Below, one piece after another: positions 1-8,136 of a stretch of 39,294 nucleotides of DNA. The notes under the pieces were generated by a model that was given only the letters and a program-made list of their open reading frames with translations, ran no database searches and had not been told where the DNA came from. Origin of the DNA: Bacteroidota bacterium (GTDB lineage Bacteria > Bacteroidota > Bacteroidia > Sphingobacteriales > Sphingobacteriaceae); the NCBI GenBank assembly GCA_013288235.1, contig JABDCF010000028.1, positions 1-39,294 of the forward strand, read 5' to 3'. Each line of letters begins with the position of its first letter. Positions within the stretch are counted from its first letter, which is position 1. The position numbers and the translations under genes are program-made.

Positions 1-1
1 C

Positions 2-1678
2 GACATTCAATCAAAAGTTGTTTTTAATTCTCCCGGCAATACGCTTGTCTGCGCATCACCAGGGTCAGGTAAAACCCGGACCCTGGTAGCCAGGGCGCAG
101 CATAAGTTGGAAACATTACCTCACCGAAAATCACTTGCTTTAATTACCTATACCAACGCCGGGGCTGATGAAATCGCGTCAAGGCTGGTTATTAATAATC
201 ATGCTGATTTATTTATCGGAACTATCCATCGCTTTTGTCTCGAATATATTTTACGTCCTTTCGGGTGGCTTTATAAGTGGGGGCAGCCACGGGTCGTCAC
301 TTACGATGAACTTTTAGAGTTTGTCGAATTGCATTCTGAATTGGAATTAGGAAATAGCGCGTTAGATGAATTAAATAAGATAAAAAAAGATATTAAGGGC
401 AATCTGGACATTACCATTGAATGGGCGCACAATGTTACTTTAGAATATGTTGCCGAATTGTTTTATGATTTTTTAAAAGTAAAAAAGGCTATTGATTTTA
501 ACGAAATTCTGTATAGATCTTATAAGATAGTAACTGAAAACGGTTTTGTCGCATCATCCCTCGCCAGTAAGTTTTACGAAATATCAGTAGACGAATTTCA
601 GGACACTAATCTATTTCAATACGAGATTTTAAGACATATAAATGCAAAAGGAATATGTACCTTTTTTATGGTCGGTGATGAAAAACAACGGATATACCGT
701 TTTGCCGGGGCCATTGAAAACGCCTTTGAAGAAGCTAAAATAGATTTTTCCTGCAATATTGAGGTCCTTACTCATGTTTATCGCTCAACCACCAACATTA
801 TAAACGCTTATTGTGCATTATTTCCTGACCATCCAAAACTGATCAACGAATCTGTTTATAAAGACGCTGATTATAAAATTGTCATAAAACAAACACCGGT
901 TCTTAGCTTGAAATCGACGTTGGAAAACTACCTTAATCAGCTTATTTCAAGGGATACCCCTTTATCAGAAATAGCTATCTTAACAACGAGGTGGACAGAC
1001 GCCTTAGACGTAAGCCGGAATTTAAGAGACAAGTACCGGATTGTTGGAATGGGAGCGCTGCCACATAAAACATTTAATCATTCGACGTTTAGCTTATTGC
1101 GGAGCGTTGCCCGTTTTTTACACGCCACCACGATCAGAAATTTAAGGATTGTTCGAAGAAATATTGAGTTACACGGATTCGAAAACAACCTTTCCCTTAC
1201 TGAAAAACAAATCAATCAGGCAGCAAATCTAATCATTACACAAATCGGAAATCTAAACAAGCAAACGACGCTCTTTGATGGCTTAATTGAATTGAAAAAA
1301 ATATTTAGCTCCATTTTCGACTTTTCTCATTCTGCATTTGATGAAATGTTTAGCTTGATCAATGAAGAAGAAGGAAAGAAATGGACACTTGAAAAATATC
1401 TCGAAACACTATCGGGTGTTGACGGCATAATGGTAAATACTATTCACCAGGTTAAAGGTCTTGAATACGAGGTGGTAATATTAAATGAAATGAATCACGG
1501 ACGCATTCCGTTTCAATTGTGGAACCGTGCAGAAAGAGCGTATGATCCGCTTACGATAGAAAATGAGTCTGATGGCAGAACATTATTTTACGTTGGGATC
1601 AGCAGGGCAAAAAAAGGGCTGATTGTCATTTATAGCAGAACCCCATCTATGTTTATTGATATAATAAAACCAGCTTAA
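2..1678 (+). CDS. UvrD/Rep-like SF1 DNA helicase, 5' end outside the window
   Basis: ATP-dependent DNA helicase of superfamily 1A. The first ATG in this frame is at 107, but the frame is open to base 2 and the Walker A motif (ASPGSGKTRTL, about 62-94) lies before that ATG, so the true start is only a few codons off the window. Motifs appear in order: Ia (ITYTNAGADEIAS), Ib (GTIHRFC), II (SVDEFQDT), III (GDEKQRIYRFAG), IV (VYRST), V (TIHQVKGLEYEVV) and VI (FYVGISRAKKGL). At about 560 residues it is compact, like the GajB helicase of Gabija defence rather than housekeeping UvrD or PcrA. Two nuclease-fold genes follow on the same strand after 69 bp. A Gabija assignment would need a GajA-type ATPase-TOPRIM gene just upstream, which cannot be seen. 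The helicase call is firm; the defence role is inference. Confidence 0.9.
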   Translation, partial: DIQSKVVFNSPGNTLVCASPGSGKTRTLVARAQHKLETLPHRKSLALITYTNAGADEIASRLVINNHADLFIGTIHRFCLEYILRPFGWLYKWGQPRVVTYDELLEFVELHSELELGNSALDELNKIKKDIKGNLDITIEWAHNVTLEYVAELFYDFLKVKKAIDFNEILYRSYKIVTENGFVASSLASKFYEISVDEFQDTNLFQYEILRHINAKGICTFFMVGDEKQRIYRFAGAIENAFEEAKIDFSCNIEVLTHVYRSTTNIINAYCALFPDHPKLINESVYKDADYKIVIKQTPVLSLKSTLENYLNQLISRDTPLSEIAILTTRWTDALDVSRNLRDKYRIVGMGALPHKTFNHSTFSLLRSVARFLHATTIRNLRIVRRNIELHGFENNLSLTEKQINQAANLIITQIGNLNKQTTLFDGLIELKKIFSSIFDFSHSAFDEMFSLINEEEGKKWTLEKYLETLSGVDGIMVNTIHQVKGLEYEVVILNEMNHGRIPFQLWNRAERAYDPLTIENESDGRTLFYVGISRAKKGLIVIYSRTPSMFIDIIKPA

Positions 1679-1747
1679 ATGAAGCAACCAACACTCTAAT
1701 TTTACAGCTTCAATTTAAACCAAAACTCTTTATAAATGCTTTAAATT

Positions 1748-3073
1748 ATGAATCCATTTTTTGATGTAAGTGACAAAACAGACCTTCCGGGAGATGCTTT
1801 AGCACTAAAAGACCTCGGTTCGCAGCAAGCATGGCTTACTGTAGGCCGCAGAAAAAGCGACTTTTGGGGTACGAGTGGTTACGACAGTAAAACAACGTAT
1901 AGGGATACTACGGATGAAGACTACGACCAGCAATTTGTTCGCAAGCTTCAAAGATGGAAGCCTATCTACAATATCAGCCAAGTAATTGATCATCATTATA
2001 ATTTCTACAAGGCTAATACCAAACATTCACAGAATGATTTTTTGAAGCACATGCGATACGTAATATTGCCTATTCTTAAAAAAAAGCAGAATTCCGAAGT
2101 TTGCACCCAGCTTTTTGAAGAGTGGCTAAATAATGAAGCAAAAAAACAATCCATCACGGACAGCCCCAATCCGGGAACTATAAATAAAACCGTACATCGT
2201 ATCCACTTTGACGATCTCAGCTGGTCAGATTTTGAAAGGTTAATTTTTGCATTTGTAAAAAGGTTGCGAAGCTGGAAAACTATCGATTGGTTAGGTCAGT
2301 CGGGCCACGATGAGGGGCAGGATATTTGGGGCGAAAATCATGGGGAAACATACTGCTATTTATGTGCCAACTACCAGGCATTAACACTCAAAAAAGCCAA
2401 AGATGACGTTGATAAATTAGTTAAGGCCAACGCTATTCCAGATAACCTGGTCGTGGTTTGCGGGGGCAAGGTTGCGGCAGGCATAAATAAAAGTATCAAA
2501 TCTTATGCCCAAGGTGTTGGCATTAACAATGTTGAGGTCTGGAGCGGCGCTGATATTGAAGAAAATATGAGACTTCAGGCGCCGGAATTGTTAAAGCGGT
2601 TTTTCGAGGGAAATAGTTTTCCGGAAAACAGCGCTGCAATGACCGATACTCAAATTATTAAAGAGTTAGTGGATTGTTTTGACCGCCCTGCTTTTAAAAC
2701 GCTATTCTATAGGGAGGTGAATATCCCGGACTTTGGAAAAGCGATAACTGATACCATTGAAGTTTTGAATACAGGTGTCCACCGGTTGCGAGATGGCACC
2801 TTGATCAAACAGATCCCGTCAAGGCACCAACTCAAAGATGCTGGTTTGAAAGCCAAAATAGCGGATTTATATGAACTGGTCGTGAAGCTACGCGATACAT
2901 TTGTTGATTTGAGCCGGAAAAAGGAAATCGAAAGCTGCGGCTGCGGTGATTCGGACTGTCCGGTTTATATGCTATCAGATAATGCCTGTAAAAAAATGGA
3001 TCAAATCCGGCATGAAATTTTTGGTACTATACGAAACATAAAACCAGGATCACCCCTAAAACTTTCCCAATGA
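1748..3073 (+). CDS. Mrr-like restriction-endonuclease-fold protein with degenerate active site
   Basis: 441 aa, no exact family recognised. The middle (about residues 150-290) reads like an Mrr-type PD-(D/E)XK domain: an FERLIFAFVKRL helix, a GHDEGQD turn with Asp192, then the strand YCYLCANYQALTL and an LVVVCGGK strand. In active Mrr proteins that strand carries Q/E-x-K; here the aligned positions appear to be Leu205-Cys206-Ala207, so the catalytic Gln/Glu and Lys look lost. The C-terminal domain (about 300-435) has a distinctive CFDRPAFKTLFYREV segment and a CGCGDSDC cysteine cluster near 397-404 that could bind metal. The stop overlaps the next start (ATGA, 3070-3073), indicating translational coupling. 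A structural or DNA-binding subunit partnered with the following intact nuclease is plausible but inferred. Confidence 0.7.
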   Translation: MNPFFDVSDKTDLPGDALALKDLGSQQAWLTVGRRKSDFWGTSGYDSKTTYRDTTDEDYDQQFVRKLQRWKPIYNISQVIDHHYNFYKANTKHSQNDFLKHMRYVILPILKKKQNSEVCTQLFEEWLNNEAKKQSITDSPNPGTINKTVHRIHFDDLSWSDFERLIFAFVKRLRSWKTIDWLGQSGHDEGQDIWGENHGETYCYLCANYQALTLKKAKDDVDKLVKANAIPDNLVVVCGGKVAAGINKSIKSYAQGVGINNVEVWSGADIEENMRLQAPELLKRFFEGNSFPENSAAMTDTQIIKELVDCFDRPAFKTLFYREVNIPDFGKAITDTIEVLNTGVHRLRDGTLIKQIPSRHQLKDAGLKAKIADLYELVVKLRDTFVDLSRKKEIESCGCGDSDCPVYMLSDNACKKMDQIRHEIFGTIRNIKPGSPLKLSQ

Positions 3074-3789
3074 GAAGAACAGTACCTGAGTTAGAGCACC
3101 TGTTTGCAGGCGTCTGTCATGAGGCTTATCCTCATGAGTGGGATGAAAATCATATTTCGTTTCTGTTAATGCGTGAATTAAGGAGACTGTTTAGTAACAA
3201 AACCGTCCGCTTTACAAACTTTTCTAAGATCGTTGATTGGCATTCTTTTAAAAACAGGGGTAAACAAGAAACTAATTATGGGGATATTGCGCTCCTGGTC
3301 AATATCCAATTTACAACAGGCGAAACCTTAAAAGGTGTAGCTTGCCTCGAAGCAAAAAGGCAGTTTATATCAGGTTCATTTGAATCACTGGAACTGCCAC
3401 AGGTTCAGCATATACACGACATGGTGCCCAATGCACATTTACTTTTATACCGATACAGGCACTTAGACTTGCCAGTGAAATTTCCAGATGACCGGGAGCA
3501 CCGCAGTCATATTTGGTCATCGCCTTTAAATACTGTTCGTCAGCTTTTACCACAGGTAAGCCAAAGGGAAAATGATAAGTTGTTCCGCATTGCTTTCCCA
3601 TTTGCTATGTTTTTGACAGCACGAATATTTTGGGGCCATGACCTGGATTATCGGACAGATGTTTACGATGATCTTGTTGCTGGGAATAATAAGTTGTTTG
3701 ATCCTGCTTATTTAGGCGTTGTAAATATTTATTATGAGCACCAGCGGCCGGTTGAGGTAGCACTGGGAGACAGCTGGGAAGAAATATAA
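3070..3789 (+). CDS. Putative PD-(D/E)XK nuclease, coupled to the preceding gene
   Basis: 239 aa, family not recognised by name. A clear nuclease-like core is visible: GDIALLV with Asp72, a hairpin, then ACLEAKRQF giving Glu94-x-Lys96, which matches D-(about 20)-ExK of PD-(D/E)XK enzymes. An N-terminal helix (HISFLLMRELRRLF) carries a possible additional acidic residue, as in many members of the fold. The start lies inside the stop of the 441-aa gene (4-nt overlap), so the two proteins are probably made together. With the helicase upstream this resembles a nucleic-acid-targeting defence operon. Substrate and specificity cannot be read from the sequence. Confidence 0.65.
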   Translation: MRRTVPELEHLFAGVCHEAYPHEWDENHISFLLMRELRRLFSNKTVRFTNFSKIVDWHSFKNRGKQETNYGDIALLVNIQFTTGETLKGVACLEAKRQFISGSFESLELPQVQHIHDMVPNAHLLLYRYRHLDLPVKFPDDREHRSHIWSSPLNTVRQLLPQVSQRENDKLFRIAFPFAMFLTARIFWGHDLDYRTDVYDDLVAGNNKLFDPAYLGVVNIYYEHQRPVEVALGDSWEEI

Positions 3790-3878
3790 AATAATTGTGA
3801 AGGTTTGCCGGGTTTTTGGGTTCTGCTAACGACAACCCCATTTTACTCACTAAATATACCTACACTTAGCCGTAGTTG

Positions 3879-4892
3879 TTATTTTACCTGAAGATATTTT
3901 TCCTGGAGTTTTTTGAAACGTGCTGTTGAATACCTTGGCTCATTATTAAATTCATCGCTGTTAATGATCGCATCAATAAATGTTCTAACCAGACCGGGAG
4001 CGGGTGGACGGTGATGCTGCTTTATGTAACTGACTGCAAAAGTGCGCCTGTAAAAATTGACTTGTTTGTTGGCCCGTTCCTTATGATAGTTATCCCAAGC
4101 CTGCAATCGCTGCTTATTATCAAGGATTTTTACCCTGAACCTTTCTTCACAGTAATTGGTAAAGTACTTAAAATCCCTTCTATCGTTTATACCCCAGAGG
4201 TCTACGAAAGAGGCGTTTTTAATGTCATCGAACACTTGAATAACGAAGTCATTGAATAATATCAGCTTATTGTTTTCTATTACGGCTACGCCTACGGTGT
4301 TCTTAGTATATTCATAATCTGCACCAACTGTGTTGAGGTAAGTTATGTTTAGCGGTATAGATTTGAGTGTTTCTATATCATTGTTTATCCCTAAAATGAT
4401 CTCGCGTAACTTTTCTACGAGGGCATTATCAATCTGGTAATCAGGATCACATATAGCAGTCCTGTAAACCTGAAGTAAAAAGAACTTTCGCACTGTAAAC
4501 GTATCATCCAAAGTGATTTCTGGCCGTCCTGTAAAGTCTTTACCGCGCAATTGTGGCAGGATATCCTTGATAAACTTGTTTTCAATTTCAGTAAAAATGT
4601 CTTCGCATTCCGAACAAAAAACATAGTCGACTGAAAAAGGAACATTTTTGGCTTCATCTATTTCTTCCTCTTTTGCCTCCCGGCCATAGGTCCGTGCAAT
4701 GGCATCTGTTGAAGTGCTACGCTGGAATTTTGCTTCAATAGAATCTTCATTCCAGGAGATGTTAAACATCATCGCTTTTTCCCTTGCATTGGAGCCGTCT
4801 TCATTTAAACAACTTCTAATGATACCGTCTGTCAGGTAATGCGTATTTTTCTTATTTGCCGGTCGTTCGCGGCATAGCTCACAGGTACCCAT
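3879..4892 (-). CDS. Cys-rich HNH/zinc-ribbon-like protein of unknown function
   Basis: 337 aa, convergent with the nuclease operon. The N-terminus has CELC (residues 4-7), a following His (THYL, about 18) and a second pair, CSEC (about 93-96), a Cys/His arrangement like a treble-clef HNH or zinc ribbon. The canonical second histidine and asparagine of an HNH active site are not obvious, so nuclease activity is uncertain. The rest is mixed alpha/beta without recognisable motifs. It starts at the ATG whose complement is 4890-4892; upstream DNA is AT-rich. Its position between defence-like genes suggests the same island, but no function is claimed. Confidence 0.6.
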   Translation of the reverse strand: MGTCELCRERPANKKNTHYLTDGIIRSCLNEDGSNAREKAMMFNISWNEDSIEAKFQRSTSTDAIARTYGREAKEEEIDEAKNVPFSVDYVFCSECEDIFTEIENKFIKDILPQLRGKDFTGRPEITLDDTFTVRKFFLLQVYRTAICDPDYQIDNALVEKLREIILGINNDIETLKSIPLNITYLNTVGADYEYTKNTVGVAVIENNKLILFNDFVIQVFDDIKNASFVDLWGINDRRDFKYFTNYCEERFRVKILDNKQRLQAWDNYHKERANKQVNFYRRTFAVSYIKQHHRPPAPGLVRTFIDAIINSDEFNNEPRYSTARFKKLQEKYLQVK

Positions 4893-4986
4893 TAAGTTGC
4901 TAATGTTATTATTTTGGCGTTTAATTCCGATATAAATTTACGATATTTTATTTGTAGCTTTTTGTTTAAACCATTTGGCCGTTTCC

Positions 4987-5045
4987 CGCTACCACAGGGA
5001 CCAGGCTATCCGCTGTATTCGCTTCGTGTGTAAGGGACCCGGTTG
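4987..5045 (+). repeat. Dispersed intergenic palindromic repeat, copy 1
   Basis: This stretch contains GGCTATCCGC followed by tGTATtCGCT and preceded by a CCC..GGGACC hairpin-like part. The same arrangement recurs at 11252-11310. It resembles intergenic palindromic elements often seen in Bacteroidota genomes; I recognise the style rather than a named family. Confidence 0.5.
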
Positions 5046-5269
5046 CGCCAAATGCTGATTGGCATTATGAAGGCCCCATTGCAAAACCAAAACAGTACGG
5101 CCCGGCGAGATATGATCCCGTTCTTCCAGGTATGAGAGTTCTTCTTACCTCTATACCGATTAATTATAATTCAACCGAAGCTGGTAATCATATAACATGG
5201 ACAAGTTATGCAGATAACGCCGAACCCAACATCGGTAAAATGGAAGTCTGCCATATAAAGCCGCTTTGA
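5030..5269 (+). pseudogene. C-terminal fragment of an unrecognised protein
   Basis: An open frame without a credible start (open from 4970, stop TGA at 5267-5269) has protein-like composition: VRDPVAPNADWHYEGP, later GNHITWTSYADN, ending MEVCHIKPL. It begins right after the repeat at 4987-5045 and is followed by the structured repeat at 5296. It looks like a gene tail left by rearrangement. The family is not recognised and it may be chance. Confidence 0.35.
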
Positions 5270-5295
5270 TTTATATGATTAATGGGTATCATCTT

Positions 5296-5403
5296 CAGGC
5301 CTTCAACCTGCAACCAGCAAGGCATACCTATCGGTACACCTTGCTGCCCTTCGGGTGCCCGTTCCGAACTAATTCGGAAAGGCAGTTGCCGGTTTCAGGC
5401 CTG
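5296..5403 (+). repeat. 108-bp structured repeat, copy 1 of 2
   Basis: Near-identical to 15265-15372 in the same orientation (12 differences including two 1-nt gaps in a hand alignment). Nested inverted repeats are visible: outer CAGGCCT/AGGCCTG (5296-5302/5397-5403), CAGCAAGG/CCTTGCTG, inner TACC/GGTA, CCC-ttc-GGG, CTGCC/GGCAG and TTCCGAA-ctaa-TTCGGAA. The outer stem changes in a compensated way between copies. It could be a structured RNA, a REP/MITE-like mobile palindrome or a protein-binding element. Confidence 0.75.
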
Positions 5404-5459
5404 CGAATGGTTCGGAACAGTTGATCTTTGCTTCGCTGCAGACCAACTATTCCTAAAGG

Positions 5460-5561
5460 ATGCTCGATTTAATCGGTGTTGAAACGCAGCGCCTGGTTAA
5501 CATGGGATGGGAAAGCATTTACAACAGACCATATAACAGCTATCGCATTATTTTGCGATGA
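5460..5561 (+). other. 33-codon open frame, possible gene remnant
   Basis: ATG at 5460 to TGA at 5559-5561 encodes a peptide starting MLDLIGVETQ and ending YNSYRIILR. There is an AAAGGA just upstream. Composition is protein-like but no family is recognised. It could be a real short gene or the tail of a lost gene between the structured repeat and the XRE operator. Confidence 0.25.
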
Positions 5562-5563
5562 TG

Positions 5564-5613
5564 TAACCTAAAAAAGAATAAATTTTTTTTTAGGTTACAA
5601 TGTATTATATTTG
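5564..5613 (+). promoter_or_regulatory. Inverted-repeat operator and -7 box of the XRE-ImmA operon
   Basis: A perfect 12-bp inverted repeat, TAACCTAAAAAA (5564-5575) and TTTTTTAGGTTA (5586-5597), sits where the -33 region should be. TATATTTG at 5606-5613 matches the Bacteroidota -7 consensus TAnnTTTG. It ends 4 nt before the ATG at 5618, so the transcript is probably leaderless or nearly so. The dyad is well placed to be the autoregulatory site of the encoded XRE protein. As an AT-rich dyad it could alternatively terminate upstream transcription. Confidence 0.6.
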
Positions 5614-5617
5614 TTGT

Positions 5618-6703
5618 ATGGAAAATTTATTAGGATTAAAGCTCAAAGATTTAAGGGAAGGCAAATCGCTTTCCTTTCAGCAGTTAGCTGATCAAGTCGG
5701 GATAGCCAGGCAATCCATATTTAAATTTGAAAATGGATTGTCGAAGCCGGGGGCTGAAACATTGCTAAAGCTGTCGGATTTATTCGCCGTTCCCTTTACT
5801 TATTTTTATGAGAATGCTGATGGTAGTCCATTAGATTTTGATAATATCAGATTCAGGGATGCGCCCAGGATTTTTGACATTGGCACTCATTTAAAAGAGG
5901 TTAAAAAGTTAGTGGTCGATTATGTTTCAAAATTTTTGGAGGTGGAGTTAATACTGGGCTATAACCGCCAGTTTGACAATCCGCTGGAAGGGGTAAAAAT
6001 CGCTAACGAGAAGGATATTGAGAAAGCGGCTAAAACACTAAGGAAAAAATGGAAGATCGGCAATTCACCTATCGACGACGTAGTAGAAACTTTGGAATCA
6101 AAAGGGATATTGGTTGTCGAGGTTAACCGGTCAGAAGATTTTCTTGGGCTTAGCGGGGATATAAATAAAGACATACCGATAATCGTCCTGAACCGCATAC
6201 CGAACCTGGAACGGAAGCGGCTAACTGCCTTGCATGAATTAGGGCATATCGTGCTGGAATTTGTGGAGGGATTTTCCGATAAGAAGGTTGAATATTACTG
6301 CGATTTTTTTGCCGGTGCTGTGTTGATTGTTGATGAAGCGGTGTATATGGAATTTGGTAAGAACAGGACGACAATCTCGCTTGCTGAACTTAAAAGAATT
6401 AAAGAGCGGTATGGTATATCTATACAAGCCCTTATTGTAAGAGCTAAACAGACTGATTATATCGATCAGAAAACAAGCGAAGAATGGTGGCAAGCATATG
6501 ATGAATGGTACAAGGGCGGGAACAATCAAAACAACTTCGGCAAGTTTGAATGTCGGGAACAAGCCACTCGTTTCAAAAACATGATCATAAAGGGGATAAA
6601 TGAGAAAAAATTATCATGGTCAAAGGCGGCAGAATTATGTGCGATGAAAATTGATCATTTAAAACAGGAGTTTAACGGTTTAACTTTTAATGTAAGGAGC
6701 TAA
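5618..6703 (+). CDS. XRE-family regulator with ImmA/IrrE metallopeptidase domain
   Basis: 361 aa from the ATG at 5618 (MENLLGLKL); an in-frame ATG at 5600 would overlap the predicted -7 box and add six unlikely residues. Residues 6-62 form an XRE helix-turn-helix (SFQQLADQVGIARQSIFKFE). Residues about 150-260 form an ImmA/IrrE (COG2856) peptidase with intact HELGH at 206-210 and a downstream acidic segment (VEYYCDFFAGAVLI) supplying the third ligand. Such proteins are typically repressors cleaved or controlled in stress or mobile-element circuits. The next gene overlaps by 1 nt, so the pair behaves like a toxin-antitoxin or sensor-effector module. Confidence 0.88.
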   Translation: MENLLGLKLKDLREGKSLSFQQLADQVGIARQSIFKFENGLSKPGAETLLKLSDLFAVPFTYFYENADGSPLDFDNIRFRDAPRIFDIGTHLKEVKKLVVDYVSKFLEVELILGYNRQFDNPLEGVKIANEKDIEKAAKTLRKKWKIGNSPIDDVVETLESKGILVVEVNRSEDFLGLSGDINKDIPIIVLNRIPNLERKRLTALHELGHIVLEFVEGFSDKKVEYYCDFFAGAVLIVDEAVYMEFGKNRTTISLAELKRIKERYGISIQALIVRAKQTDYIDQKTSEEWWQAYDEWYKGGNNQNNFGKFECREQATRFKNMIIKGINEKKLSWSKAAELCAMKIDHLKQEFNGLTFNVRS

Positions 6704-7113
6704 TGTTTATAATCAACGATATGGAATTACTGGCGCGGCTGGGAAAACATAATATATTAAGCGGAATACTGGCTCGCCATAGTATTTTCATATCGAGCAT
6801 TAAACTCAACGAATATGGTTTGATGTTGAAGAAGCAGATACAGGTACATACTGATCTTAGCGTTGGGCATACAGATGATGGATTTGATAATTGGATTATT
6901 GGCAAAAGAACGGTAGCATCGTTAGGCGACCTTAGCTCTTTGTTCCTGGCGAAAACACAAGATATGGCTATAGTTTTTTCAGGTGAGGATATGCATTTGG
7001 AAGCTATCGCAAAAGCGGGGAAGGTAGTGAGTCTGAACTTTGACGAGTTCATCAGGCGCACCGTTAACGATCAGCGAATGGTACAGATATATCACCTAAT
7101 AAAAGCTGCTTAA
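6703..7113 (+). CDS. PIN-like domain protein paired with the XRE-ImmA regulator
   Basis: 136 aa, start overlapping the upstream TAA (TAATG) with AGGAG just before it. Acidic residues fall where PIN nucleases have their metal-binding set: Asp6 (FIINDMELL), Glu37 (IKLNEYGL), Asp76 (LGDLSSL) and Asp96 (SGEDMHL). The C-terminal GKVVSLNFDEF matches the usual PIN end. PIN domains are usually ribonucleases and often toxins of TA pairs. Here the partner would be the XRE-ImmA protein, a pairing I regard as plausible from order and coupling; activity is inferred. Confidence 0.65.
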   Translation: MFIINDMELLARLGKHNILSGILARHSIFISSIKLNEYGLMLKKQIQVHTDLSVGHTDDGFDNWIIGKRTVASLGDLSSLFLAKTQDMAIVFSGEDMHLEAIAKAGKVVSLNFDEFIRRTVNDQRMVQIYHLIKAA

Positions 7114-7461
7114 CAGTAATGTAGAAACAAGGAAATGGAGAAATTATATACATAAAAAAACCAGGAGGAAAAAATCGCCCTGGCTGTAAATGCAAAAAAG
7201 AGCAAAGCCTTAAAAGCTCCTGCCTTTTAAGTAAGTACGATGTGGAAATCAAACTTACTTCCTTTTTTGCAATTCTGCAAGCTATCGACGAATTTTCACC
7301 TAAAAAGAGCTGATTTAGCCCGTTTAGTTCCTGAATGGTCGGATTTAAACTTATATAAATTAAAAAAACAAGCTAACTGCTGGATATGATTCAGCCTGCT
7401 GCCGAAACGATAGGCAGCACTTTAACCCGATTTTATAACAAGTTTAAATTTTGATTTCGCC
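7114..7461 (+). other. Intergenic region with hairpins and a start-less open frame
   Basis: Non-coding by start codon. An open frame at 7125-7313 without ATG reads protein-like (YIKKPGGKNRPGCKCKKEQS), so a decayed short gene is possible. AAGTAAGT/ACTTACTT (7229-7236/7253-7260) and GCTGCC/GGCAGC (7398-7403/7413-7418) are inverted repeats; the first may terminate the XRE operon. No good TAnnTTTG box was found ahead of 7462, only TTAAATTTTG at about 7442-7451. Confidence 0.4.
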
Positions 7462-8136
7462 ATGAAACAAGATAATAAAGAAGCCTTGCTGTTTTTTATT
7501 GACGGTAAGCAGTTTGAAACAATTGAACAATATCTTACAGGCGCCGCTTTAAAAAAGCTTGCCGGTATCCCTGAAGATATAAAATTGTACCTGGCGGTAC
7601 AGGAAGGCTACGAGCCTGAATTAATTGAAAACGATAAAGAAGTAGACCTTGCCCGTAAGGATGTGGAACATTTTTTTGTGGAGGATAAATTGAAGTTTAC
7701 CATCAACGGTGAACCGTTTATCTCGTATGTGCAATATATTAAAGGCAGCCACATCAGGAAGCTTGGAAATATCCCTGCTGATGATGATATCTTCCTTACC
7801 AATGTGCCTCCTTATAAAGACGACCTTATCAAAGATGATGAGGAAGTGGATTTGGCGCGTCCCGGCAGGGAGCACTTTATTTCGAAGGAAAAACCTTTTG
7901 AAGTAACTATCAGCGTAAATGGCCGGGATAAGCAATGGAAGGAAAAAACCATTTCTTATGAACAGGTTGTGGCCATCGCCCGCGAGGGCAAACCGGTACA
8001 AGGCCCGGTTAAGTATTATCTGGTAACTTATTTTGACGGGCCGCCGCAAAATCCAAAGGGCGAATTAGCTAAAGGCACAAGTGTTTTTGTAACCAATCAT
8101 ATGATGTTCAATGCAGCACCAAGTGATAAATCTTAG
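7462..8136 (+). CDS. Multi-ubiquitin domain protein (three ubiquitin-like repeats)
   Basis: 224 aa matching the bacterial multiubiquitin family. Three repeats can be read: about 8-75 (FFIDGKQFET ... EVDLARKDVEHFF), about 77-143 (FTINGEPFIS ... EVDLARPGREHFI) and a more divergent third, about 147-224 (VTISVNGRDKQW ... [10 protein letters not shown]). The EVDLAR-x(4)-EHF motif shared by repeats 1 and 2 shows internal duplication. There is no C-terminal Gly-Gly; it ends FNAAPSDKS. It overlaps the E1-like gene by 26 nt and forms an operon with it and a DUF6527-like gene. These gene neighbourhoods were described as prokaryotic ubiquitin-like conjugation systems; the protein is presumably the modifier. 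Confidence 0.88.
   Translation: MKQDNKEALLFFIDGKQFETIEQYLTGAALKKLAGIPEDIKLYLAVQEGYEPELIENDKEVDLARKDVEHFFVEDKLKFTINGEPFISYVQYIKGSHIRKLGNIPADDDIFLTNVPPYKDDLIKDDEEVDLARPGREHFISKEKPFEVTISVNGRDKQWKEKTISYEQVVAIAREGKPVQGPVKYYLVTYFDGPPQNPKGELAKGTSVFVTNHMMFNAAPSDKS

Noticed and set aside
2..1678. Firm assignment of the helicase as GajB of Gabija
   Set aside because: The required upstream GajA gene is outside the window, and UvrD-like helicases occur in many systems.
5282..5482. 66-aa open frame on the plus strand
   Set aside because: It runs through the structured repeat; its composition follows the palindromes and the equivalent frame in copy 2 is not conserved as protein.
7621..8049. 142-aa minus-strand frame
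   Set aside because: It is antisense to the multi-ubiquitin gene, whose repeats are clearly the coding signal.
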